64,000 nt of DNA, taken from NCBI RefSeq assembly GCF_024298925.1, contig NZ_CP101283.1:248001-312000 (forward strand), in the 5' to 3' direction. The notes beneath the pieces were generated by a model. The model searched no databases. It saw nothing but the letters and a program-made list of their open reading frames with translations, and had not been told where the DNA came from. Shown here piece by piece: positions 30,720 through 38,547 of the stretch. Origin of the DNA: Phenylobacterium sp. LH3H17 (lineage in GTDB: Bacteria > Pseudomonadota > Alphaproteobacteria > Caulobacterales > Caulobacteraceae). Each line of letters starts with the position of its first letter. The stretch's first letter is position 1. The position numbers and the translations under genes are program-made.

Positions 30720-30827
30720 TTAGACGGCGGTGAAGGCTTGGGTGTAGACGGCGAGCGCGACGGCCAGCAGCGGGGTGGCGGCGAGGACGAGGTTGGCGAG
30801 GCCGTTGAAGGCGGAGGTCTTGTGCAT
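30720..30827 (-). CDS. 35-residue putative membrane peptide
   Basis: Short open frame from ATG 30827 to TAA. The peptide has a polar start (MHKTSAFNGLANL), a hydrophobic stretch of about 18 residues (VLAATPLLAVALAVYTQAF) and a short tail ending AV. A GAGGGAC ribosome site lies 6-12 bases before the start. It has its own upstream region containing the box at 30901-30927 also found before the UrcA gene, and a hairpin follows the stop. These features support a real gene, but I know no homologue. It could be a single-pass inner-membrane microprotein. Confidence 0.55.
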   Translation of the reverse strand: MHKTSAFNGLANLVLAATPLLAVALAVYTQAFTAV

Positions 30828-30900
30828 GGTGGTGTCCCTCTTTTTCCTTGGGCCGCGACAACCGCAACCCGATGAGAGGGGTATATGAAACTTCTCTTCC

Positions 30901-30927
30901 GAATACTCGTTAAGTCTTAGTCATGAC
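30901..30927 (-). promoter_or_regulatory. 27-bp upstream box shared with 51301-51327
   Basis: 21 of 27 positions match the segment 51301-51327. The core read on the coding (minus) strand contains GACTTAAC and, 5' of it, GTCAT-AC. It lies 74 bp before the start of the 35-residue peptide; the other copy lies 67 bp before the UrcA start. The spacing and AT-rich surroundings suggest a shared promoter or operator. Confidence 0.45.
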
Positions 30928-30993
30928 CCCTTTTTCACAATATGAATACTCTGTAATGTTCCTGAAGTCAGACCAGCCCCCATATCGCCAAGG

Positions 30994-32004
30994 ATGATCA
31001 AGCCCGAAGCCCTGCTCTGCCCCCGGCCCGAGGGGCTCTATTGCGCGCCCGGCGACTTCTACATCGACCCCGTGCGGCCGGTGGCGCGCGCGGTGATCAC
31101 CCACGGCCATGCCGATCATGCGCGGGCGGGCCACGAGCGGGTGCTGGCCACGCCGCAGACCCTCGCCATCATGGCCGAGCGCTATGGAGAGGACTTCGCC
31201 TACGAGACCCAGGCCGCCGCCTACGGCGAGACCATCGCTCGCGACGAGGTCGAGGTGACCCTGGTCCCGGCCGGGCACGTTCTCGGCTCAGCCCAGGCGG
31301 TGGTGCGCTGGAAAGGCCTGACCATGGTGGTCTCGGGCGACTACAAGCGCCGCCGCGATCCGACCTGCCCGGCCTTCGAGCCGGTCCCCTGCGACGTCTT
31401 CATCTCCGAGGCCACCTTCGGCCTGCCCGTATTCCGTCATCCCGACGACCGGGGCGAGATCGCCCGCCTGCTGCGCTCGGTCGCCCAGTTTCCCGAGCGC
31501 GCGCACCTGGTCGGGGCCTATGCCCTGGGCAAGGCGCAGAGGGTGATCCGCCTGCTGCGCGAGGCGGGCTGGGACAAGACGATCTACGTCCACGGCGCCC
31601 TGGAGCGGTTGAACCGGCTCTATGAGGCCCACGGCATTCCCCTGGGGCCGCTGGCCCCCGCCACCTCAACCACCAGGCAGGACTTCGCCGGCGCCATCAT
31701 CATCGCTCCGCCCTCGGCCATCGCCGACCGCTGGTCGCGGCGGTTCCCCGATCCGGTCGGCGCCTTCGCCTCGGGCTGGATGCAGATCCGCGCCCGCGCC
31801 CGCCAGCGCGGCGTCGAGCTGCCCCTGGTGATCTCCGACCATGCCGACTGGGACGAGCTCACCGCCACGGTGGACGAGATTCGCCCGGGCGAACTCTGGA
31901 TCACCCACGGCCGCGAGGAGGCCCTGGCCCGCTGGGCCGAGCTGCACGGGATCAAGGCTCGGGCGCTCGCCCTGGTCGGCTATGACGACGAGGCCGAGGA
32001 CTAG
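30994..32004 (+). CDS. Ligase-associated DNA exonuclease (metallo-beta-lactamase fold)
   Basis: 336-aa beta-CASP/metallo-beta-lactamase nuclease of the type found beside ATP-dependent DNA ligases in bacteria. The metal motif is ITHGHADHARAG (HxHxDH) near residue 36, followed by PAGHVLGSAQ and VVSGDYKRR, which supply further metal ligands; SDHADW and WITHGREE near 275-305 close the active site. No clear ribosome site precedes ATG 30994 (AAGG abuts it). Two genes downstream is a DNA ligase in the same direction, so it probably trims DNA ends for that ligase in a repair pathway. The helicase and phosphoesterase genes often found with this pair are not nearby. Confidence 0.88.
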   Translation: MIKPEALLCPRPEGLYCAPGDFYIDPVRPVARAVITHGHADHARAGHERVLATPQTLAIMAERYGEDFAYETQAAAYGETIARDEVEVTLVPAGHVLGSAQAVVRWKGLTMVVSGDYKRRRDPTCPAFEPVPCDVFISEATFGLPVFRHPDDRGEIARLLRSVAQFPERAHLVGAYALGKAQRVIRLLREAGWDKTIYVHGALERLNRLYEAHGIPLGPLAPATSTTRQDFAGAIIIAPPSAIADRWSRRFPDPVGAFASGWMQIRARARQRGVELPLVISDHADWDELTATVDEIRPGELWITHGREEALARWAELHGIKARALALVGYDDEAED

Positions 32005-32050
32005 GAACAGAGGACCGCCCTCCGCGTTGGGGCGGCAAGGGAGACGCACC

Positions 32051-32215
32051 ATGACCGACCCGCGCAACAAGCCCGCCCCGCCGCCGGAGCCCGTGAAGGA
32101 GGGCGGCCTGAAATCCACCGAACAGCCGCCCCCGGCCGAGACCGGCATGATCGATGAGGCCGCCCCCGCCCCGCGCCAGCCGGACCGCGAAGGCGGCATG
32201 ATCGGCGAGGGTTGA
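32051..32215 (+). CDS. 54-residue proline-rich protein between exonuclease and ligase
   Basis: Short protein starting MTDPRNKPAPPPEPVKEGG, with a repeated-looking tail (ETGMIDEAAPAP and DREGGMIGEG). GGGAGA lies 8 bases before ATG 32051. It is rich in Pro, Glu and Gly, so probably disordered. It sits 46 bp after the exonuclease stop and 34 bp before the ligase start, all on the plus strand, hence probably co-transcribed. Its role is unknown; a linker or adaptor between the nuclease and ligase is one possibility. Confidence 0.6.
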   Translation: MTDPRNKPAPPPEPVKEGGLKSTEQPPPAETGMIDEAAPAPRQPDREGGMIGEG

Positions 32216-32249
32216 GGCCAAGCCGCCCGGGGCGCCTTAAGCTCTCGCC

Positions 32250-33869
32250 ATGCGCGCTTTCGCCGAGCTTCTGGACCGACTGTCGCTGACGGCGTCGCGC
32301 AACGCCAAGCTGACCCTGGTTCGCGACTACCTGGCCGAGACGCCCGATCCCGACCGGGGCTGGGCGCTGGCCGCGCTCACCGGCGATCTCAGCTTCAACG
32401 CCGCCAAGCCCGCCTTCATCCGCAAGGCGGTGGAAGAGCGGATGGATCCCACCCTGTTCCGCTGGTCCTACGACTATGTGGGCGACCTGGCCGAGACCGT
32501 GGCCCTGGTCTGGCCCGCGCGGCCGGGCGCCAACCGCGAGCCCGAACTCTCGGAGGTGGTCGACGCCCTGCGCGGCGCCTCGCGGACCGAGGTCCAGCGG
32601 CTGATCGAGGCCTGGCTGGACGGACTGGAGCCCACCGGCCGCTGGGCGCTGCTGAAGCTGATGACCGGTGGCCTGCGCGTCGGGGTTTCCGCCCGGATGG
32701 CCAAGCAGGCCGCAGCCGACCTGGGCCAGGTGGAAGTGGCCCAGATCGAGGAGGTCTGGCACGCCCTGCACCCGCCCTATGAGGACCTGTTCGCCTGGCT
32801 GGAGGGCCGCTCGGACCGGCCCTCAGCCGTGGCGCCTGGCCGCTTCCGGCCGGTGATGCTGGCCCAGGCCATCGACGAGGCCGTCGACTTCGGCAAGCTC
32901 GATCCCGCCGACTACGCCGCCGAATGGAAGTGGGACGGCATCCGGGTCCAGGCGGTGAACGAGGCGGGGGTGCGCCGGCTCTACACCCGCAATGGCGACG
33001 ACATCTCCAGGACCTTCCCTGACGTGCTGGACGCCCTGGAATTCGAGGGCGCGTTGGACGGAGAGCTGCTGGTGATGCGCGAGGGGACAGTCGCGAGCTT
33101 CGGCGACCTGCAGCAGCGGCTGAACCGCAAGACCGTGGACGCCAAGATGCTGCTGAACTTCCCGGCCGGTATCCGCGCCTATGACCTGCTGGCCGACGGG
33201 GCCGAGGACACCCGCGTCCTGCCCTTCGCGGAGCGGCGCAAGCGGCTGGAGGTCTTCGTGGGCCGGCTCCAGACCTCGCGGATCGACCTCTCGCCGATGC
33301 AGCCCTTCGAGACCTGGGCCCAGCTCACCGATCTGCGCCGCGAGCCGCCGCCGGGCGACCCGCAGATCGCCGAGGGCCTGATGCTCAAGCGCTGGGACTC
33401 GATCTACGAGGCCGGCCGGCCCAAGGGACCTTGGTTCAAGTGGAAGCGCGACCCGTTCCTGATCGACGCGGTGCTGATGTACGCCCAGCGCGGCCACGGC
33501 AAGCGTTCCAGCTTCTATTCCGACTACACCTTCGGGGTCTGGACGGAGGGTCCCGACGGCAAGCGGGCGCTCACCCCGGTCGGCAAGGCCTATTTCGGCT
33601 TCACCGACGAGGAGCTGAAGCAGATCGACAAGTTCGTCCGCGACAACACCGTCGAGCGGTTCGGCCCGGTGCGCTCGGTCCGGGCCGAGATCCATTTCGG
33701 CCTGGTGTTCGAGGTGGCCTTCGAGGGTCTGCAGCGCTCGACCCGGCACAAGTCCGGCGTGGCCATGCGCTTCCCGCGCATCAGCCGTATCCGCTGGGAC
33801 AAGCCGGCCGGGGAGGCCGACGAGCTTACGACGCTGGAACGGATGCTGACGCAGATGGAGGGACGCTAG
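32250..33869 (+). CDS. ATP-dependent DNA ligase (bacterial ligase-associated cluster type)
   Basis: 539-aa ligase that seals nicks using ATP. The N-terminal helical DNA-binding domain is about residues 1-200. Nucleotidyltransferase motif I is EWKWDGIRVQ (catalytic Lys about 229), followed by GELLVM (motif III) and EGLMLKR (motif IV). Motif V is FKWKRDPFLIDAVLMYAQ. An OB-fold domain occupies the C-terminus, ending at QMEGR. It belongs to the ~530-aa bacterial class that occurs with the exonuclease encoded upstream. Its 3' end overlaps the convergent ABC permease gene by 44 bp. Confidence 0.93.
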   Translation: MRAFAELLDRLSLTASRNAKLTLVRDYLAETPDPDRGWALAALTGDLSFNAAKPAFIRKAVEERMDPTLFRWSYDYVGDLAETVALVWPARPGANREPELSEVVDALRGASRTEVQRLIEAWLDGLEPTGRWALLKLMTGGLRVGVSARMAKQAAADLGQVEVAQIEEVWHALHPPYEDLFAWLEGRSDRPSAVAPGRFRPVMLAQAIDEAVDFGKLDPADYAAEWKWDGIRVQAVNEAGVRRLYTRNGDDISRTFPDVLDALEFEGALDGELLVMREGTVASFGDLQQRLNRKTVDAKMLLNFPAGIRAYDLLADGAEDTRVLPFAERRKRLEVFVGRLQTSRIDLSPMQPFETWAQLTDLRREPPPGDPQIAEGLMLKRWDSIYEAGRPKGPWFKWKRDPFLIDAVLMYAQRGHGKRSSFYSDYTFGVWTEGPDGKRALTPVGKAYFGFTDEELKQIDKFVRDNTVERFGPVRSVRAEIHFGLVFEVAFEGLQRSTRHKSGVAMRFPRISRIRWDKPAGEADELTTLERMLTQMEGR

Positions 33870-35196
33870 GTCCCAGCCTGCGGACGACCAGGGCCCAGGC
33901 GATGGCCGCCTGCACAAGGCCCGAGATCAGGCTCAGCATCGGCGCCGCGCTCAATGGGGCGAAGAGCGCCGCCCCGGTCTCCCGGTCGATCGACCAGCCG
34001 ACGACGCCGCCGACCCCGTACAACACGGCCAACGCCACCACGGCGGAGAAGTCGCCGCGCTGCGGCCGCTCGCCCAGTCGGCAGAGCGCGATGACGCCCA
34101 GATCGCGCAGCAGGAAGGCGATCAGGGCCGCGGCCTGGGCCAGGCCCGGCCGCGCGAAGCTGCCGGCGCCGACCGCCAGGGCGGCGACGACCAGCAGGGC
34201 GGCCAGGACCAGTGGGGCCAGGGGCGCGGGCGCCAGCGGGGCCGCGCGGGCGAAGTCTCCGGCCAGGGCGTGGTGGCGGAACTGGCGCATCCGCACCCGG
34301 TCGGCGGGCTCGGCGAAGGCCGCGGCATAGGCGCTGAGCGCCACGACTAGGGCGCCGGTGGTCAGGGCTCCGGAAAGCCCGCCGTCCCGCCAGGCGAAGC
34401 CGCCGGCGAACACGGCCAGGAAGACCAGGAAGGCCGGCCAGACGACGGGACCGTTGCGCATCTGCAGTTCCAGCCGCATGAGCCGCCAGGCCCCGATCAC
34501 CGCCCAGGCGGCGAACAGCGTCACCGACACGGCCCGGAAGGCGTCGGCGGACCAGTATCGACCGCCCCAGTCGATGAGGCCCTTGGCGCCCAGCATGGCG
34601 CCGAAGCCCTCCAGCCCCGCCCCGCGCTGGAAGCCGGCCGAGCCGGCGACCCAGGACAGCAGGACGCCGCCGACGATCAACCCGCCCAGCACGCCGCCGG
34701 CGCGCGCGGTTCGGCCTTCGGCCCGGGCCTTGCGCACCCCGATCAGGGCCGCGCCCATGGAGATCGCCTGCAGCAGCACCGCCAGGGCTATCAGGAAGAC
34801 CAGGGTCGAGACCGCGCCCGGCTCGCCCCGCTGCAGGCTGGCCGCGGCCATCAGCAACAGGCCGGTGAGCGCGCAGATCCAGGCCAGACTGGCGCTGCCC
34901 AGGAGCTTGCCCCAGGTCATCGACCAGGGATCCAGCGCCGAGAGCCGCTGGAAGTCCCAGGTTCGGTCGGCGATCTCGTTGAGGATCGAGCCCCCCGTGG
35001 CGCGCGCGCCCCAGATCATCCCGCAGGCCACGAAGACCACCGCGCCGACCCCGCCCAGGCCGGTGAGGGCGCCATAGGGATTGGTGCGGAGGACCATGAT
35101 CGCCGCGCCATAGATCATCAGCAGGACGACCACGGCCCAGGCCACGCGGCGGGGCGCCGATTCGAGCCAGATATTGCGCTGGAATTCCGGGTTCAT
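33826..35196 (-). CDS. ABC transporter permease (ABC-2 type)
   Basis: 456-aa integral membrane protein with about a dozen hydrophobic segments. After the cytoplasmic start (MNPEFQRNIWLESAPRR) come helices such as VAWAVVVLLMIYGAAIMV, GVGAVVFVACGMIWG and LLMAAASLQ. The segment NEIADRTWDFQRLSALDP resembles the loop seen in NosY-like exporters. Its start overlaps the ATP-binding subunit gene by four bases (35193-35196), so ATPase and permease form one transporter. Substrate is unknown. The start is unambiguous because of the overlap. Confidence 0.85.
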   Translation of the reverse strand: MNPEFQRNIWLESAPRRVAWAVVVLLMIYGAAIMVLRTNPYGALTGLGGVGAVVFVACGMIWGARATGGSILNEIADRTWDFQRLSALDPWSMTWGKLLGSASLAWICALTGLLLMAAASLQRGEPGAVSTLVFLIALAVLLQAISMGAALIGVRKARAEGRTARAGGVLGGLIVGGVLLSWVAGSAGFQRGAGLEGFGAMLGAKGLIDWGGRYWSADAFRAVSVTLFAAWAVIGAWRLMRLELQMRNGPVVWPAFLVFLAVFAGGFAWRDGGLSGALTTGALVVALSAYAAAFAEPADRVRMRQFRHHALAGDFARAAPLAPAPLAPLVLAALLVVAALAVGAGSFARPGLAQAAALIAFLLRDLGVIALCRLGERPQRGDFSAVVALAVLYGVGGVVGWSIDRETGAALFAPLSAAPMLSLISGLVQAAIAWALVVRRLGPSVPPSASASVPAS

Positions 35197-36101
35197 GACT
35201 GGGCCTCGGCGAGGTAGGCGTCTTCCAGGGTCCGGCGGGTGGGCTGGAAGGCCGAGACCTTCAGCCCCGCGCCGACCAGCTTGGCCAGCACCGCAGCGTC
35301 GTCGTCGCCGTTGGCGGCCAGCAGGATGGCGCTGTCGCCGTCGCGGCGCTCCAGCGCGATGTCGAGCTTCGCCAGCACCTTGTCGAGGTCGGCGGGCGGG
35401 CCCACGAAGGTGACGCTGATCCGGGTTCCATCGCGCACGCCGGCGCCGGCCGCGACCACCCCGCCGCCGGCCACCCGGCCGTCGCGGATCATCAGCATCT
35501 GGGTGGAATAGTCCTCCAGCTCGGAAAGGATGTGCGAGGAGACCACGATGGTCATGCCCTCGCGAGAGAGCCGAAGGATGAGGTCGGAGAGCGCCCGGCG
35601 CGCCTCGGGATCCAGGCCCGCGGCGGGCTCGTCCAGCAGCAGGACCCGGGGCTGGTGGACGATGGTCTGGCCGATGGCCAGGCGCTGCTTTAGGCCGCGC
35701 GACAGCTCCCCGGCCCGCATCTCTAGCCGGTCGGTGAGCTGGACCCGGGAGGCGGCCTGCTCGACGGCGTGCGGCGTGGCGGCTTCGGAAACCCCCCGCG
35801 AGCGGGCGGCGTAGGTGAGCGCGCGACGCACCGACAGGTCTTCGTAGAGGCCGAAGAAGTCCGGCAGGTACCCAATGGTCCCGTGGACGCCGCGCGGGTC
35901 GTCGCGGGTGTCGAGCCCACCGATGGAGATCGTCCCCTCGGTGGCGTTGTCGAGCGCCGCCATGCAGCGCAGCAGGGTGGTCTTGCCCGCTCCGTTTGGG
36001 CCGACCATGGCCAGGACAGCGCCCGCCTCGACCTTGAACGACACCCCATGCAGCGCCCGCGCCGATGGGTAGTCGTAGACGACGTCCTTCACCTCGATCA
36101 T
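35193..36101 (-). CDS. ABC transporter ATP-binding protein
   Basis: 302-aa single nucleotide-binding subunit. Walker [10 protein letters not shown] near residue 35, signature ELSRGLKQRLAIGQ near 140 and Walker B VLLLDEPAAGLD near 160 are all intact, with the switch histidine in SSHILSELEDY. The C-terminal ~80 residues form an extra domain typical of ABC-2 exporters. It overlaps both neighbours: gmhB-like upstream (36098-36101) and the permease downstream, a three-gene operon. Confidence 0.93.
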   Translation of the reverse strand: MIEVKDVVYDYPSARALHGVSFKVEAGAVLAMVGPNGAGKTTLLRCMAALDNATEGTISIGGLDTRDDPRGVHGTIGYLPDFFGLYEDLSVRRALTYAARSRGVSEAATPHAVEQAASRVQLTDRLEMRAGELSRGLKQRLAIGQTIVHQPRVLLLDEPAAGLDPEARRALSDLILRLSREGMTIVVSSHILSELEDYSTQMLMIRDGRVAGGGVVAAGAGVRDGTRISVTFVGPPADLDKVLAKLDIALERRDGDSAILLAANGDDDAAVLAKLVGAGLKVSAFQPTRRTLEDAYLAEAQS

Positions 36102-36625
36102 GCCGGAACCAGTTCCTTCTCCAGGAAGTCCATCAGGTTGTCGCTCGGGAACTTGAGTCCGCGGATGCCCGCCCGACGGGCGGCCTCCATGTCAGCGTCC
36201 TTGTCGCCGACCATGATCGAGCGAGCGACGTCGACAGGATGCTCGCGCAGGGCGCGCAGGATCATGCCGGGATTGGGCTTGCGGTCCGGCGGATCGGGGT
36301 GGCGATAGGCCTCCACGGTCGCGTCCGGATGCTGCGGGCAATAGTAGAAGGCGTCGATGTGGCCGCCGGCCTCTGCCAGGCTCTCCGACATCCTGGCGTG
36401 CAGGGCGACCACGTCGTCCTCGCCATAGTAGCCGCGCCCCACCCCCGACTGATTGGTCACCACGAACACCCACCAGCCCGCGCGGTTGAAGGCGGCGACG
36501 GCGTCCCGCGCGCCGGGAATCCAATGGAAATCCTCCCAGCGGTGGACATAGCCGGGGTCCTTGTTGAGCACCCCGTCTCGGTCGAGGAACAGGGCGGGGC
36601 GGGTCTGGGCGTCGGGCAGGCTCAC
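36098..36625 (-). CDS. HAD-IIIA phosphatase resembling GmhB, with a degraded zinc site
   Basis: 175-aa D,D-heptose 1,7-bisphosphate phosphatase-like protein (HisB-N/GmhB family). HAD motif I is FLDRDGVLNKDPGYV, motif II VVTNQSGVGRG, motif III RKPNPGM and motif IV MVGDKDADMEAARRAG. GmhB normally binds zinc through C-x-H and a later C-x-C; here the first pair is kept (YYCPQH) but the second is replaced by HPDPPDRKP, so no structural zinc is expected. The enzyme could still act on heptose or another sugar phosphate in LPS or capsule precursor supply. It is the first gene of an operon with an ABC exporter. Confidence 0.85.
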   Translation of the reverse strand: MSLPDAQTRPALFLDRDGVLNKDPGYVHRWEDFHWIPGARDAVAAFNRAGWWVFVVTNQSGVGRGYYGEDDVVALHARMSESLAEAGGHIDAFYYCPQHPDATVEAYRHPDPPDRKPNPGMILRALREHPVDVARSIMVGDKDADMEAARRAGIRGLKFPSDNLMDFLEKELVPA

Positions 36626-36729
36626 GGCGCCACTATACAGCCAGGCGCACGGCTTGGGGCTTACGCTTTCGCAATGGACGGCGACGAGGCTATGGTCGGC
36701 CCTCGCGTTTGCCCAGAGTTGAGGTCGCC

Positions 36730-38547
36730 TTGGCTGATCCCGTCCTTTCCATCGACAACCTGAAGGTCGATTTCACCACCCATGACGGGCTGGTGAACGC
36801 GGTGCGCGGGGTCACCCTGTCCGTCCAACGCGGCGAGACCCTCGGCGTGGTGGGCGAGAGCGGCTCGGGCAAGAGCCAGACCTTCATGGCGGTCATGGGC
36901 CTGCTGGCCGCCAATGGCCGCGCGAGCGGCTCGGTGAAGTTCCTGGACCAGGAGATCCTGGGTCTGAAGCCCCGGGCGCTCAACAGGATCCGCGGCTCGA
37001 AGATGACCATGATCTTCCAGGATCCGCTCACGGCGCTCACCCCGCACGTGCGCATCGGCGAGCAGATCGCCGAGCCCCTGCGCCTGCACCTGGGCATGAG
37101 CGATCGCGACGCCATGGCCCACGCCAAGGACTGGGTCGGCCGGGTGCGTATCCCCGACGCGGCGCGGCGGCTGTCGCAATATCCCCACGAGCTTTCCGGC
37201 GGCATGCGCCAGCGGGTGATGATCGCCACGGCCATGGCCGGCGGTCCGGCCCTGCTGATCGCTGACGAACCCACCACCGCCCTCGACGTCACCGTCCAGG
37301 CCGAGATCCTCGACCTGATGGCCGAGCTCGGCCGCGAGACCGGCACGGCCATGGTGCTGATCACCCACGACATGGGGGTCATCGCCCGGCTGGCCGACCG
37401 CGTCTGCGTGATGAAGGACGGCGCCTATGTGGAGGAGGGCACGGCCGAGGCGATCTTCGGCGCGCCGAAGTCGGACTATACCCGGGCCCTGCTGGAGGCG
37501 ATCCCGCGCCTGGACCGCGCCGATCGCGGCGGCCGGCCGACCCTGGCCCCAGTGGCGCCCGACGCCCCGGTGATCGTCGAGGGCCATGACATCAAGGTCT
37601 GGTTCCCGGTCCGCCAGGGCGCGTTCGGGGCCAAGGGCGCCCTTCGCGCCGTCGACGGGGTCAGCTTCCAGGTCCGCCAAGGCGAGACCCTGGGCGTGGT
37701 GGGGGAGAGCGGCTGCGGCAAGTCGACCCTGAGCCGCGCGGTGCTGAACCTGCTGCCGCCGACGGCCGGCGCCGTCACCCTGCTGGGCCGCGACATCACC
37801 CATGCGGACCGCGAGTCCATGCGGTCCGCCCGCAAGGACCTGCAGATCGTCTTCCAGGATCCGCTCGCCAGCCTCGATCCGCGCATGACCGTCGGCGACT
37901 CCATCGCCGAGCCGCTGCAGGTCTTCCGCAACGGCATGACCCACGCGGAGCGCGAGACCGAGGTCAAGGCGATGATGCTGCGCGCCGGCCTCTCGCCCAG
38001 CCTCATCAACCGCTATCCGCATGAGCTCTCCGGCGGTCAGAACCAGCGGGTCGGCATCGCCCGGGCGATGATCCTGCGGCCGAAGCTGGTGATCTGCGAC
38101 GAGGCGGTCTCGGCCCTGGACGTCTCCATCCGCGCTCAGATCATCGACCTGCTGATCGAGCTGCAGAAGGAGATGGGCCTGGCGATGATCTTCATCAGCC
38201 ACGACCTGGCGGTGGTGCGCGAGATCAGCCACCGGATCATGGTGCTCTATCTGGGCCGGGTCATGGAGCAGGCCGACCGCCAGCGGCTCTATGAGGCGCC
38301 GCAGCACCCCTACACCAAGGCCCTGCTCTCGGCCGCGCCGATCCCTGATCCGGTGCGCGAGCGGGCCCGGGCCCGCGTCAAGCTGGTGGGTGAGCCGCCC
38401 TCCCCGCTCGATCCGCGCAGCGCCCTGCGCTTCCTGCCCTCGCGGCTCTCCGCCGACCCGCTGGCCCAGGTCTATGTCCCGGAGCTCAAGGAGATCGCCC
38501 CCGGACACCTGGTCTCCGAATACGACCCGCCCGCCGGAGTCGCCTGA
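36730..38547 (+). CDS. Double-NBD oligopeptide/dipeptide ABC ATPase, orphan
   Basis: About 605-aa fusion of two oligopeptide-type ATPases (DppD-DppF/YejF-like). Start is TTG 36730 (MADPVLSIDNLKVDF), preceded by GAGG at 36721; TTG 36709 is also in frame. First domain: GESGSGKS, LSGGMRQRV and LLIADEPTTALD. Second domain: GESGCGKS, LSGGQNQRVGIARAM and LVICDEAVSALD. Each half is complete. The end of each resembles the oligopeptide HPY segment (PKSDYTRALLEAIPRL, PQHPYTKALLSAAP). No permease or binding protein is adjacent, so it presumably powers a permease encoded elsewhere. Its stop directly abuts the manC start. Confidence 0.92.
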   Translation: MADPVLSIDNLKVDFTTHDGLVNAVRGVTLSVQRGETLGVVGESGSGKSQTFMAVMGLLAANGRASGSVKFLDQEILGLKPRALNRIRGSKMTMIFQDPLTALTPHVRIGEQIAEPLRLHLGMSDRDAMAHAKDWVGRVRIPDAARRLSQYPHELSGGMRQRVMIATAMAGGPALLIADEPTTALDVTVQAEILDLMAELGRETGTAMVLITHDMGVIARLADRVCVMKDGAYVEEGTAEAIFGAPKSDYTRALLEAIPRLDRADRGGRPTLAPVAPDAPVIVEGHDIKVWFPVRQGAFGAKGALRAVDGVSFQVRQGETLGVVGESGCGKSTLSRAVLNLLPPTAGAVTLLGRDITHADRESMRSARKDLQIVFQDPLASLDPRMTVGDSIAEPLQVFRNGMTHAERETEVKAMMLRAGLSPSLINRYPHELSGGQNQRVGIARAMILRPKLVICDEAVSALDVSIRAQIIDLLIELQKEMGLAMIFISHDLAVVREISHRIMVLYLGRVMEQADRQRLYEAPQHPYTKALLSAAPIPDPVRERARARVKLVGEPPSPLDPRSALRFLPSRLSADPLAQVYVPELKEIAPGHLVSEYDPPAGVA

